Below, piece after piece: positions 1 to 8,944 of a stretch of 64,000 nucleotides of DNA. The translations under genes were made by a program, and so were the position numbers. The notes below the pieces were generated by a model that was not told the DNA's origin, made no database searches, and worked only from the letters and a program-made list of their open reading frames with translations. How positions within the stretch are numbered: position 1 is the first letter of the stretch; every line of letters begins with the position of its first letter. This DNA comes from Sphingopyxis sp. GW247-27LB (GTDB lineage Bacteria > Pseudomonadota > Alphaproteobacteria > Sphingomonadales > Sphingomonadaceae): contig NZ_NIWD01000019.1 in assembly GCF_002277025.1 (NCBI RefSeq), positions 124,001 to 188,000 on the forward strand, given 5' to 3'.

Positions 1-387
1 TCCTCGAATGCGCGATCCGGTAACGATAATCTCGCTTTGACCGCTGCTGTCGTTCACCGTCGCTTGCGACGCGGGAAATCGCTCGCGGAGAATGATCGCC
101 CCCCGCCGTTCGAGGATGACGAGGTTCGTCCCTTGGATCAGAGCTTCTACGGCCTCGCGAGGCGTGTATTGCCCTCTCAGGGCCGGCGCTCGCTTCCCGT
201 CTACGATGTTTGTCTCGAAGAATATCTCGCTGTTCGACGTTCGCCCGACCGCGCGCAATGCAGTACCCAAGTCCTGGGCTTCGAGTTGATAACCGCGGCG
301 CTGCTCGGTTTGCGCGGCCGCGGGTGTGCACGCCAGCGCCGCGCTGATCGCGATCGCGGACGTAAAGATTTGGTCCCTGACTGACAT
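1..387 (-). CDS. TonB-dependent receptor with STN signalling domain (3' part outside window)
   Basis: This is the N-terminal 129 residues of an outer-membrane TonB-dependent receptor; the rest lies beyond the left edge. The ATG at 387 is preceded by a clear GGAGG. A Sec signal peptide ending in AAAQ is followed by a secretin/TonB N-terminal (STN) domain of about 70 residues, which in FecA-like transducers contacts a periplasmic FecR. Just before the window edge comes the IVTGSRIRG start of the plug domain. It is the last visible gene of a minus-strand sigma-fecR-receptor operon, so its ligand is probably sensed through the FecR at 453-1526. The substrate cannot be read from this fragment. Confidence 0.9.
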   Translation of the reverse strand, partial: MSVRDQIFTSAIAISAALACTPAAAQTEQRRGYQLEAQDLGTALRAVGRTSNSEIFFETNIVDGKRAPALRGQYTPREAVEALIQGTNLVILERRGAIILRERFPASQATVNDSSGQSEIIVTGSRIRG

Positions 388-452
388 GAATTTCGCCTCC
401 CTGTCCCGGCGAGCGCGCCGGTGTTGGGGAAGCGACGAGCGAGGCTCTCGAA

Positions 453-1526
453 TTATGAGGGCGGAGTGCAGTTTTCCTTCCGCGGTGATGGGCACGTCTT
501 GACGAGAAGCAGCTGATTGTTTCCGCGAATGAGAGCCAAGCGAAGCATATCGGCGAGATTCTCGGCTAGCCGCTCGACATCTCGAAGGCGGTACGTGCCT
601 GAAACTTTTCTGTCGCTGACGTCTGCGGCCGCCACCAAAATAGGCCCGGTCGCGTAGCGGTTCGCTTCCCCGACGACATCGCCGAGCCGCACGCCGTCAT
701 ACTCCCTGACCCCTTCGGGCCAACGCCGATCGGTAACGGGCGCATTGGTCACCTGAATCGGGGCCGCCGCTTTCTCGGCCCGGAAAATCAGCTGCTGACC
801 AGGGGCAAGCCGGACTGGCGTTTCAGCCGCAGACAGATCTCTTCGAACTCGGACGTCGACCGAGCCTTCGAAGAGTTGGACCGTGACCCGCTCGTCGCGA
901 GCCAGGCCAACGTCGAAGCTTGTTCCCAGCGCGGTTATGGTCCCATTTCCCGCTGCCACGACGAACGGCCGATTGTCCTTCTCTACATTGAACCGGGCAC
1001 GGCCGCGTACTAACCGAACATCACGCAGGTCCCGGTCAAATTTGGTCAGCACAAGGCTATCGGTATCGAGCGTCACGCGCGATCCGTCTGGCAACTGCAC
1101 TTCCCGGATTTCACCGAGCTTGCTCTGCAGCTGGCTCGAGTTTCCACCGGCGGTGCCCCCATTGGCGATCTTGGGGCCATCCTGCTTGAGCGTGCCGGGC
1201 GAAACCACGCCGAGATAGAGCACCGCCGCCGCGCCGACGAGGCACAGTGCAAGCCCGGCCATTTTCAGTATTCCGGGCTTCTGACTGGCAGGGCTCGGCG
1301 CGGCAGAGCCAGCGTCGTCCGGCGCATCCTCCTTCAGCCCTTTGCCGATACTGAAGGTCTCCGCGATTTTGTTATAGGCCGTGCGATGCAGGGCACCTCG
1401 TGCGAGCCATGCTTCGAACTCTTCGCGGCGCGCATCGGCATCCGGGCCGCGCATGATCGCAAACCATTCAGCGGCCTCGTCCCTCAGATTACCGGGCCGC
1501 TTTGGCGTATCATTATCTTCGTTCAT
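453..1526 (-). CDS. FecR-family anti-sigma regulator
   Basis: 357-residue inner-membrane anti-sigma/sigma-regulator of the FecR family. The N-terminal cytoplasmic part has the DUF4880-type stretch with EAAEWF and FEAWLA, followed by one hydrophobic segment near residues 85-110 and a periplasmic FecR domain (EIREVQLPDGSRVTLDTDS, then RGRARFNV and ALGTSFDV). The C-terminal RYATGPI / KVSGTYR region resembles the STN-contacting end of FecR. It overlaps the stop of the upstream sigma gene by 4 bp (ATGA), implying translational coupling. By family knowledge it relays ligand occupancy of the receptor at 1-387 to the sigma factor. Confidence 0.93.
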   Translation of the reverse strand: MNEDNDTPKRPGNLRDEAAEWFAIMRGPDADARREEFEAWLARGALHRTAYNKIAETFSIGKGLKEDAPDDAGSAAPSPASQKPGILKMAGLALCLVGAAAVLYLGVVSPGTLKQDGPKIANGGTAGGNSSQLQSKLGEIREVQLPDGSRVTLDTDSLVLTKFDRDLRDVRLVRGRARFNVEKDNRPFVVAAGNGTITALGTSFDVGLARDERVTVQLFEGSVDVRVRRDLSAAETPVRLAPGQQLIFRAEKAAAPIQVTNAPVTDRRWPEGVREYDGVRLGDVVGEANRYATGPILVAAADVSDRKVSGTYRLRDVERLAENLADMLRLALIRGNNQLLLVKTCPSPRKENCTPPS

Positions 1527-2101
1527 TCCCGCTCCAGGGCCGCGTCGATGTGGGCGAGAGCGCGTGCGACATGATATTGCACCGTGGGAATCGAAATCCC
1601 GAGCTTTTCCCCAATCTCTCTGTAGGCAAGCTCGTCAACACGGTGAAGCAGAAATACTTCTCGCGTGCGATCGGGCAGCTCGGCCAAGGCGCGGCGATAA
1701 GCTCGCATCACGTCCTCAGCTTCGATACCGTGATGCTGATCGGGCGAGACAGCCGGTTCGCATCCTTCGCCGATCGGCACATGAAACGATGCCAGTCGCG
1801 CCTCCGCGCGCTTGCTGCGGTCGTAAAGCAAATTGCGGGCGATGCGTTGCAGGTAGGCACCGGGTGTCGGCATCGCTCGCTGCGCCAACGATCCCACGAG
1901 ACGAACGAAGGACTCCTGGACGAAATCGCCCGGATCGTCGCCGTCGCGAAGCCGCGCGCGGAAATACCGCGTGAGGCGAGGAGCTTCCTTCCGGAACAGT
2001 GACTCAATATCTTCCTCGATCGCGGCCTTGCCGTCGACAATGGACGAGTCCTCTGCATTCAGCCCGCCCGTCGGGCTGCGGAGATCGCGGTTCGGTGACA
2101 T
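1523..2101 (-). CDS. ECF sigma factor, FecI type
   Basis: RNA polymerase sigma factor of about 192 residues with region 2 (DDPGDFVQESFVRLV) and region 4 (ALAELPDRTREVFLLHRVDE then YREIGEKLGISIPTVQYHV). The reading frame is open up to 2290, but the ATG at 2101 gives a normal ECF length and the upstream residues do not resemble sigma region 2, so I chose it; a GAGAGG lies about 14 nt upstream. It is the first gene of the minus-strand sigma-fecR-receptor operon and is divergent from a second FecI-type gene starting at 2449. The two probably serve different receptors. Confidence 0.88.
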   Translation of the reverse strand: MSPNRDLRSPTGGLNAEDSSIVDGKAAIEEDIESLFRKEAPRLTRYFRARLRDGDDPGDFVQESFVRLVGSLAQRAMPTPGAYLQRIARNLLYDRSKRAEARLASFHVPIGEGCEPAVSPDQHHGIEAEDVMRAYRRALAELPDRTREVFLLHRVDELAYREIGEKLGISIPTVQYHVARALAHIDAALERE

Positions 2102-2448
2102 GAATGCACTTGGCCTCTCGGGCCGACAGATGTCGGGCGCCCGGGATCGCCGGTGCCAAACTGATGCAAGGTGTGCCGCATCGATAATTTCGACCGCGAC
2201 CGCTCGACGCAAACAACGAGCGTAGTGATACCCGGCAGGATAATCCCATGGAGCGATTGCCGGCTCTGTCCGCCCCACAGCCATATCCATAATCGATCGG
2301 GGCGATGCTTCAAGTCTATGTCGAAGCTCGGTCAGACTAATTCATCTTCAAAGGATCCCCAGTCTCGAAATAAGGAAAATTCCTTGCTGAGGCTCTTTCC
2401 ACTAAAGAGACGTCGAGCGAGCACGGGAGGTTAGCGACGAAGCCGAAC
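2102..2448. other. Divergent intergenic region between the two FecI-type operons
   Basis: About 350 bp with no convincing gene. I looked for a small lasso-peptide precursor reading frame on both strands and did not find one. It contains the putative ECF promoter motif at 2368-2399 pointing to the right-hand operon. The same string (AAGGAAAATTCCTT) is nearly palindromic, so use in both directions is possible but not shown. Confidence 0.5.
2368..2399 (+). promoter_or_regulatory. Putative FecI-type ECF promoter, copy 1
   Basis: AAATAAGGAAAATTC at 2368-2382 followed after 11 nt by TCTTTC (2394-2399). The identical 15-mer and a similar downstream element recur at 3991-4022. The GGAAAA / TCyTTT pair resembles the -35 GGAAAT and pyrimidine-rich -10 of FecI promoters, so it is a candidate autoregulated promoter of the sigma-fecR pair. 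The promoter role is inferred from the repetition and the position. Confidence 0.55.
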
Positions 2449-3021
2449 ATGAACCGGGATCGGCTCCGAAGGCGGGCGGGGTGGGTGGCTCAGTGGGTCA
2501 TCCCACACGAACATCGTGTGCGCGCTTGGCTTCGCGCATCGCGCGCCTCGCCGGAAGAAGCCGACGAAATTGTGCAGGATTGCTACTGCCGTTTTGCTAC
2601 GATCGAGAGCGTCGAGCATATCGAGCAGCCGAACATTTATTTCTTCGCTATGGCCCGCAACCTGCTCATTCGTACGCGCAAGCGAGCGAAGATCGTGCCG
2701 ATCGAATCGATTGTGGACCTGCAGGACGCGTTAGTCGATGACCTTCCCGATCCCGAGACAGTGGCCGCTGATCGGCATGCTCTGGCAAAGCTCATCGCGT
2801 TGCTACCGGATCTTCCGGAACGATGCAGACGCATTCTCGAAATGCGAAAATTCGATGGTCTCTCCCAGCGTGAGATCGCAGCGGCGTTGGGGGTAACGGA
2901 ATCGGTTGTGGAGAATGATGTGCAATTTGGAGTTCGGTATCTTCGCGCCGCATGGCGCGATGCTGAGTATCGGGCGGACCAAGCCATGCAACGGTTTGGT
3001 GAGGGAGGCGCGCGCCGATGA
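2449..3021 (+). CDS. ECF sigma factor, FecI type
   Basis: 190-residue sigma-70 family protein. Region 2 is seen as SPEEADEIVQDCYCRFATI and YFFAMARNLLIR, region 4 as LPDLPERCRRILEMRKFDG and QREIAAALGVTESVVENDV. The start is the ATG at 2449, with no strong Shine-Dalgarno. Its stop overlaps the fecR start by 4 bp (ATGA). It heads the rightward operon sigma, fecR, TonB receptor, isopeptidase, and is expected to direct RNA polymerase to the receptor promoter when the FecR partner signals. Confidence 0.92.
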   Translation: MNRDRLRRRAGWVAQWVIPHEHRVRAWLRASRASPEEADEIVQDCYCRFATIESVEHIEQPNIYFFAMARNLLIRTRKRAKIVPIESIVDLQDALVDDLPDPETVAADRHALAKLIALLPDLPERCRRILEMRKFDGLSQREIAAALGVTESVVENDVQFGVRYLRAAWRDAEYRADQAMQRFGEGGARR

Positions 3022-3968
3022 CCCAAACCAGCGCCTCTATCGACGCAACCGCCGCTCAGTGGGTTGCGCGTATGGACTCCGAGAATTGGACCGAGGCCGA
3101 CGACGTCGCGCTCGAGGACTGGTTGAACCTCGACATTCGCCATCGGGGCGCGCTCGTGCAAGCTCAGGCGCTATGGACCACGCTATCCGATCAGCGTCCG
3201 TTTCAATCGATCAATGAGGATGTCGAACAACCTGTATCCGACCCCGGTCGCCGAAGCCTGCTGCTATGGGCTGGCGGAGCACTCGCGGCCTCGATTGTCG
3301 GTGGTCTCTATCTTGCCGATGCCGGCAGCTCGTACTCCACCGAAATTGGCGAAGTGCGTCGCGTCGCGCTTGATGACGGCTCAACCGCGGCCCTTAACAC
3401 GGACAGCAAGGTCGAGATCGCCTTCGCCAAGAAGGCCCGGGTCGTTCGCCTCGATCGCGGCGAGGTGTGGTTCGAGGTTCATAAGGATACCACTCGTCCC
3501 TTTGAGGTCGAGGCTGGCGACATCCGGGTTCGAGCTGTCGGAACGGCCTTCGCGGTAAGGCGCCGCGCAGATGGCGCCGAGATAGGCGTCACCGAAGGCG
3601 TCGTTGAGGTTTGGAAGATCGGCAACGAAAGTCCGCGCATGCGCCTTCGGGCGGGCGAGGCCGCTATCGTGAGTGACAGCTCTGCTGTCGTTCGCGAGCA
3701 ATCGGAACCGGACGTTGTCGAACGTTCGCTTGCGTGGCGCACTGGGAAAATTGATCTTGTCGGAACGCGCGTGAAAGACGCCATTGCCGACATCAATCGC
3801 TATAATAAGCGGAAGGTCATCTTGGCGGATCCGAGCTTGGCGGGCGAGGAGTTCGACGGAGTATTCCGCACAAACGATCCCGAAGGCTTCGCGCGGGTCA
3901 TTGCTGGAAGCTTCGATCGGTCCCTCGACCTCACAAACCCCGAGGAAATCAAGATTGTTGCCCGCTAA
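3018..3968 (+). CDS. FecR-family anti-sigma regulator
   Basis: 316 residues. The N-terminal DUF4880-like segment has TAAQWVARMDSENWTEADD, followed by a single transmembrane helix around residues 80-98 (LLLWAGGALAASIVGGLYLA) and a periplasmic FecR domain (EIGEVRRVALDDGSTAALNTDS, RGEVWFEV, AVGTAFAV). The C-terminal INRYNKRKVILAD / FDGVFRTND region is the usual end that meets the receptor STN domain. Coupled to the sigma gene by ATGA overlap and followed, after a second copy of the putative ECF promoter, by the receptor it should regulate. Confidence 0.93.
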   Translation: MTQTSASIDATAAQWVARMDSENWTEADDVALEDWLNLDIRHRGALVQAQALWTTLSDQRPFQSINEDVEQPVSDPGRRSLLLWAGGALAASIVGGLYLADAGSSYSTEIGEVRRVALDDGSTAALNTDSKVEIAFAKKARVVRLDRGEVWFEVHKDTTRPFEVEAGDIRVRAVGTAFAVRRRADGAEIGVTEGVVEVWKIGNESPRMRLRAGEAAIVSDSSAVVREQSEPDVVERSLAWRTGKIDLVGTRVKDAIADINRYNKRKVILADPSLAGEEFDGVFRTNDPEGFARVIAGSFDRSLDLTNPEEIKIVAR

Positions 3969-3990
3969 AGAGACATCGTTCTGAGGGAAT

Positions 3991-4022
3991 AAATAAGGAA
4001 AATTCTCTTGGAAGGCTCCTTT
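3991..4022 (+). promoter_or_regulatory. Putative FecI-type ECF promoter, copy 2 (receptor promoter)
   Basis: AAATAAGGAAAATTC at 3991-4005 with TCCTTT at 4017-4022, matching the copy at 2368 base for base in the first 15 nt. It lies 44 bp before the receptor ATG at 4066 and just after the fecR stop, where a FecI-dependent receptor promoter is expected. Confidence 0.6.
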
Positions 4023-4065
4023 CAATGACAGGGCTTCAACGGCCCGTGAATGAGGGGGCAATTCA

Positions 4066-6681
4066 ATGAATTTCGGGACCAAAAGCAGCATTCTTCTGGC
4101 GTCATCGGCGTCCATCTGTGTCGTGGCGATGCCAACGCCCGCCGCTGCCCAAACACGTTCATTCGACGTTCCCGCGCAGCCAGCCGAGACCGGGATTCCG
4201 GCGCTCGGGCGCCAGGCGGAGATTCAGATCGCAGCCGCCAGACGATTTACCAAGGGTCTTCGCACAAACGAAGTCCGCGGAACGATGACGGTGAAAGAGG
4301 CTCTCTCGAAATTGCTCGCCGGAACGGGGCTGACCGTAAGATCGACTGGACAGCGGACCTACATGGTTGTGCCTTCCCCAGTGCGGTCGACGGCGGAAGA
4401 GCTTTCCTTCACCGGCGAACCTTTGGCTGCTCAAGACGAACAGATCGTGGTGACGGGCTCGCGGATTCGGGGTGGTCAGACGACCTCACCGATTACCACC
4501 ATTTCGCGGCGCGATGCGGAGCGGGCGGGCCAAACCGATCTCGGTCAAGTGATCCGCGATCTCCCGCAGAACTTCTCGGGCGGTCAGAATCCCACGATCG
4601 CGCCGACCGGCCAAGGCAGTTTTTCGAACGTCTCCGGTTCCTCGACTCTCAATCTGCGAGGTCTGGGCCCAGATGCGTCGCTGACGCTATTGAACGGCCA
4701 TCGCGTCGCATTCGATGCCATCAGTCAAGGCATCGATATTTCGGCAATACCGCTGGCGGCGATTGAGCGCGTTGATGTGATAACCGACGGCGCATCGGCA
4801 CTCTATGGATCGGACGCCGTAGCCGGCGTCGCCAATATCATTCTCAGGCGCACCTTTGACCGGTTGTTCACTTCCGCGCGGATCGGCGCCGCGACAGAGG
4901 GCGGAGCCTTTGCACAGCAATATAGCGCTGTCGGAGGTCCTTCGTGGAACGGTGGTAGCTTTATGCTCGCCGGCGACTTCTCCCGAACTGGCGAAATCAA
5001 AGGACGGCAGCGACCCTATACCAGCAACCTTCTTCCCGACTCCACTGTCGTGCCCGGTCAAAAGCAATTGAGCATCGTCCTCGCAGGCAGGCAAGAAATC
5101 TCCGATACAAGTGTCCTTGAGATTGACGGCCACTTTACGCATCGCACGACGGCGCGCTGTATTTCGCCGACCAGCGCCGCCGTTTCGATCAGCTGTTACC
5201 GGCAAGGGAGTGTTGTCGCCTCGGGCGTCGACAGCTGGTCTGTATCCCCGGCATTCCGCTTTTCACTGCCCTCGGGTTGGAATCTGAATATCCTTGGAAC
5301 GTACAGCCAGAGCAACAACACGATCTCGAATCTCACATATGCCGGCGGTGTCGAGACAATGCGCGCCTTGCCCAATTATGATAATAGTCTGAGGTCAGGC
5401 GAGATTGGCGCAGAGGGGCCAATTTTTAGTTTGCCCGGCGGCGACGCAAGATTGGCGATCGGGGCGGGCTATCGCTCCAACCGTCTTCGCGTCGATTCTC
5501 GCCGAATTGTCGGCGGCGTTGAGGCGCCAATCGATGTTTTTCGTGAATCGCGCGAAGTCTTGTTCGGTTACGGCGAAGTGTCGTTGCCGCTGATTTCAGA
5601 GACAAATGCGGTCGCCTTCGCAAGCAAACTGCAGGTGAATGGCGCAATCCGCATCGAGGATCATAGAGGAATCGACCGTGTTACGACGCCGAAGCTGGGG
5701 CTGATTTACGCGCCCATCCACGGGTTAGAACTCAAAGCAAGTTGGGGCAAATCGTTCAAGGTTCCGACCCTCTTTCAGACGGGCCAAACGACGAATGCAC
5801 AGTTGGTGCCGGGATTCATTTTCAACCCCGCGCCCGCAAACGCGAATCCCGTGCTCTTGGTATTTGGCGGCAATGGGAACCTTCAGCCGGAACGTGCGAC
5901 CACATTAAGTCTGTCATCGTCGATCGAGCCCGTGAGCGTTCCCGGGCTGAGGATCGACTTGGGATACTTCAGGATTCGATATAAAAATCGCGTCGCGGAG
6001 CCGATTTCTCCGGTGACAAGTGCATTGCTTCCGGTATTTGGCGACTTTGTAGCGCTCAATCCGTCGGCGACGGACGTGCTCTCGATCGTCGACGGCCTTA
6101 CCGGCACATTCGCAAATTTTACAGGCGCCGCCTTCGATCCCGGCGCGGTCGCAGCGATCGTCAACGATCAGCTCCAGAATATATCTCTGCAATCGGCCGA
6201 AGGTTTCGACGGATCGGTGAGTTTTCTCCATGATCTTGGAGACGACAGGACTTTGTCATTCAAGGGAGCGCTGAGCTACCTCGATAGCTCTCGGCGGATA
6301 ACGGCCAATCTTCCGACCATGCCGCAAGCGGGCTTGATATTTCAGCCGCCGCATTGGCGCGGAAGAATGAGCGCGAGCTGGGAGGAAGCCAATTTCGTGC
6401 TAAGTGCGTCCGGATCATTTGTTGGCGGCACCAAAGACAATCGATTCCAGCCAAGTGCGAGAGTCCAATCCTTTGTGACGTTCGACACTGTCGCGACCTT
6501 CCGAAGCGCGAGGGCGAGCGGCCTGCTGTCGGGCACGAATTTGACCATCGCTATTCAAAATCTGTTCAATGAGAAGCCCAGCCTCATTCGAACGGTCGAT
6601 CCGGCGGCATTCCGATATGACTCGATCAATCATTCGCCATTTGGGAGGGTAATAAGCCTGACGTTGTCGAAGGCTTGGTGA
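4066..6681 (+). CDS. TonB-dependent transducer with STN domain
   Basis: 871-residue outer-membrane receptor. A Sec signal peptide ends around PAAAQT (residue 29); an STN domain occupies about residues 45-105; the plug follows from IVVTGSRIRGG (TLNLRGLGPDASLTLLNGHR, IERVDVITDGASALYGSDAVAGVANIIL); the remainder is a 22-strand-type barrel ending ISLTLSKAW. The terminal residue is Trp rather than the commoner Phe. The STN domain plus the upstream sigma/fecR genes mark it as a signalling transducer. The downstream isopeptidase suggests the imported ligand is a lasso peptide or something similar. Confidence 0.93.
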   Translation: MNFGTKSSILLASSASICVVAMPTPAAAQTRSFDVPAQPAETGIPALGRQAEIQIAAARRFTKGLRTNEVRGTMTVKEALSKLLAGTGLTVRSTGQRTYMVVPSPVRSTAEELSFTGEPLAAQDEQIVVTGSRIRGGQTTSPITTISRRDAERAGQTDLGQVIRDLPQNFSGGQNPTIAPTGQGSFSNVSGSSTLNLRGLGPDASLTLLNGHRVAFDAISQGIDISAIPLAAIERVDVITDGASALYGSDAVAGVANIILRRTFDRLFTSARIGAATEGGAFAQQYSAVGGPSWNGGSFMLAGDFSRTGEIKGRQRPYTSNLLPDSTVVPGQKQLSIVLAGRQEISDTSVLEIDGHFTHRTTARCISPTSAAVSISCYRQGSVVASGVDSWSVSPAFRFSLPSGWNLNILGTYSQSNNTISNLTYAGGVETMRALPNYDNSLRSGEIGAEGPIFSLPGGDARLAIGAGYRSNRLRVDSRRIVGGVEAPIDVFRESREVLFGYGEVSLPLISETNAVAFASKLQVNGAIRIEDHRGIDRVTTPKLGLIYAPIHGLELKASWGKSFKVPTLFQTGQTTNAQLVPGFIFNPAPANANPVLLVFGGNGNLQPERATTLSLSSSIEPVSVPGLRIDLGYFRIRYKNRVAEPISPVTSALLPVFGDFVALNPSATDVLSIVDGLTGTFANFTGAAFDPGAVAAIVNDQLQNISLQSAEGFDGSVSFLHDLGDDRTLSFKGALSYLDSSRRITANLPTMPQAGLIFQPPHWRGRMSASWEEANFVLSASGSFVGGTKDNRFQPSARVQSFVTFDTVATFRSARASGLLSGTNLTIAIQNLFNEKPSLIRTVDPAAFRYDSINHSPFGRVISLTLSKAW

Positions 6682-6682
6682 C

Positions 6683-8809
6683 GTGTCGTTCCCAAAGCGC
6701 TTCGCCGCGACATTGGTGGCCGGGGCAGCGGGCGTCCTCCCACATTCCGCGCTCGCCGCCGATGTCTGTGCGAGATTGGCGCCACCAGCACAGAAGGAGA
6801 TTCGTACCGGTCTCGTCACGCCCGAGCTGCTTGCGCAGCTACGTGATATTGGGCCGGCGACGTTGCCAGACCGCCGCCGAAAGCTGTTCACCATATCGCC
6901 TGACGGAAAATGGGTGGCGTTCTTCCTCCATCGAGGATTTCCAAGCGAAAACGTGTACTGTGTCGGACTGGCTATTCTTTCGCTCGAGAGGCCGGCAAAT
7001 GTTCGGATCCTCGATTTTAGCCGCGAACTCATCCGTGACGAACCGCCCAGATATGGGTGGGCGAAGTTTCCTATTGGAACTGCCGCGCCAGTTACGCCCC
7101 GTTGGGAACCGGCGGGGCGCTGGATCGCATATCTGAAACGCGAGCATGGTTTGACTCAGGTGTGGCGTGTCGATGTCGGCACGGGGGCTGCCAGTCAGGT
7201 CACGAATTCTCTCGTGAATGTCGATGACTTCCGGATTACCGAGGACGGACGAACGGTTGTTTATTCGTCCCGCCCAAAATTGCCCGAAAAATCAGCTGAG
7301 ATTGATCGGGAAGGATTGAGGGGCTGGCGGTTCGATGCGCGGGCGTTTCCGGTGCGTGGCGCGAGGCCTCAGACGCCCGACGCGGATCGCTTCTTGGCGA
7401 GTGTAGATCTTGAAGAGGGGCGGGAACGAGAGGCGCGTGCCGATGAGGCCAGTCTGTTTGACGTAGCTCGAGGTCTTCCGGGAAACGCCACGGCGTATTC
7501 GAGAGCTGCTGGCGGCTCGGAAGCATGGGCGGAAACCATCGACACTCCACTCTTCCCTCCCCTCTATCGCTTGACGGCCAAACGTAACGAAAAGTCAGAA
7601 CAGTGCCATTTCAGGGCCTGCGAATTCGATTGGTCCACTTCAGTCTGGTGGAATGACGATGGAACCAGGATTAGATTCTCGCGCCGCGAGGGTTGGGCAA
7701 ACAGCCTCACTGCCATTTACGAATGGATTCCGGGTCAAGGTGAACCTAGACGCCTTCTCCTCACCAGCGACGCGTTGATCGAATGTCAGCCGATCGCAGA
7801 TGATTTGCTCTGCCTGCGGGAGCGGTCGCGACGACCGCGCCATTTCGTGAGACTTCAGCTAGCCACCGGCCAAATCAAAGAGATATTTGATCCAAACCCG
7901 GAGTTCTCGAACCTATCGCTCGGGCGCGTAGAGCGGTTGAATTGGCTCAACGCTGAAAACGTGCCCTTTTATGGGGATCTTGTTTATCCAGTCGGGTACG
8001 AGCCTGGCCGCCGCTACCCGATGGTGATCGTTCAATATCGGACCAAGGGATTCCTTCGCGGGGGTATCGGGGACGAGGTGCCGATCCAAACGCTTGCCGG
8101 AAGAGGCTACTTCATTCTCAGCGTCGACAATCTGACGTATGAAGATATCGTCGGGAGAAGACAATCAATCGAGCAACTCGTAGCAGCCTTCAACGACGAT
8201 TTCAGAGGTAGACGGAGTATTATATCGGCGATCGAGATCGCCACCCGTCGACTGATCGACAAGGGTCTCGTTGATCCGCAACGTATCGGAATCTCCGGAC
8301 TGAGCGACGGATGCACCACAGTTCAGTTTGCCGCGGTAAACAGCCAGCTTTTTTCAGCTGGGTCAGTCTCGGGCTGTGGATGGGAGCCCTTCCAAGACGC
8401 GATCTTAGGGCCAATGATCGCGCAGAACTATCACGAAAGCGGGTGGCCTCGCCTCGCGGACGCGAACCCCGGGTTCTGGTCGAAGATCTCAATCACCCTT
8501 GATCCCCGGCGCGTGAGATTTCCGTTCCTTTTTCAGGCTGCGGACAATGAGTATCTAGCGATGGTCGGTAGCCACACGGCGTTAGTTCAAGCAGGGATTC
8601 CCAGCGATCTCTATATTTTTCCGGACGAAGATCACATCAAATGGCAACCCGCGCACCGGTTGGCAGTCTATGAGCGAAATCTCGCATGGTTCAATTTCTG
8701 GTTAAAGAACGAGATGCCGACCGATCCTGCCCAACTGGATGAAGCAGGCCGCTGGAAGGCGATGAAAGACAACTGGCCCCGCAAACCGACCGCGGATGAG
8801 CCGAGATGA
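6683..8809 (+). CDS. Atxe2-family lasso peptide isopeptidase (S9-like)
   Basis: 708-residue secreted serine hydrolase starting at a GTG one base after the receptor stop. It has a Sec signal (ATLVAGAAGVLPHSALA), a beta-propeller-like N-terminal half and an S9 alpha/beta hydrolase C-terminal half. The nucleophile is Ser541 in ISGLSDG; the likely acid and base are Asp621 (AADNEY) and His651 (DEDHIKW). Their spacing is close to the triad I recall for the characterised lasso isopeptidase AtxE2. By family knowledge such enzymes cleave the isopeptide bond of lasso peptides after TonB-dependent uptake. The operon with an STN receptor and FecI/FecR matches that setting, though no lasso precursor gene is in view. 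A generic dipeptidyl peptidase is the alternative. Confidence 0.8.
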   Translation: MSFPKRFAATLVAGAAGVLPHSALAADVCARLAPPAQKEIRTGLVTPELLAQLRDIGPATLPDRRRKLFTISPDGKWVAFFLHRGFPSENVYCVGLAILSLERPANVRILDFSRELIRDEPPRYGWAKFPIGTAAPVTPRWEPAGRWIAYLKREHGLTQVWRVDVGTGAASQVTNSLVNVDDFRITEDGRTVVYSSRPKLPEKSAEIDREGLRGWRFDARAFPVRGARPQTPDADRFLASVDLEEGREREARADEASLFDVARGLPGNATAYSRAAGGSEAWAETIDTPLFPPLYRLTAKRNEKSEQCHFRACEFDWSTSVWWNDDGTRIRFSRREGWANSLTAIYEWIPGQGEPRRLLLTSDALIECQPIADDLLCLRERSRRPRHFVRLQLATGQIKEIFDPNPEFSNLSLGRVERLNWLNAENVPFYGDLVYPVGYEPGRRYPMVIVQYRTKGFLRGGIGDEVPIQTLAGRGYFILSVDNLTYEDIVGRRQSIEQLVAAFNDDFRGRRSIISAIEIATRRLIDKGLVDPQRIGISGLSDGCTTVQFAAVNSQLFSAGSVSGCGWEPFQDAILGPMIAQNYHESGWPRLADANPGFWSKISITLDPRRVRFPFLFQAADNEYLAMVGSHTALVQAGIPSDLYIFPDEDHIKWQPAHRLAVYERNLAWFNFWLKNEMPTDPAQLDEAGRWKAMKDNWPRKPTADEPR

Positions 8810-8944
8810 CTCCGGCGAAGAGCGCCGGCCCAAATCGATGTGATTTTCGTCTGGCGGGAGAAATCTGTTGGTCAGAAGATGATCGATTGCGTGCATACCG
8901 AGCTTCGGTAGTGTCGGTTCGTGCCAGACATACAGGAGGTCGTC

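Noticed and set aside
2171..2434. 87-codon frame in the divergent promoter, considered as a lasso precursor
   Set aside because: No leader/core pattern (no Thr at -2 or ring-closing Asp/Glu at the right place) and it overlaps the putative ECF promoter.
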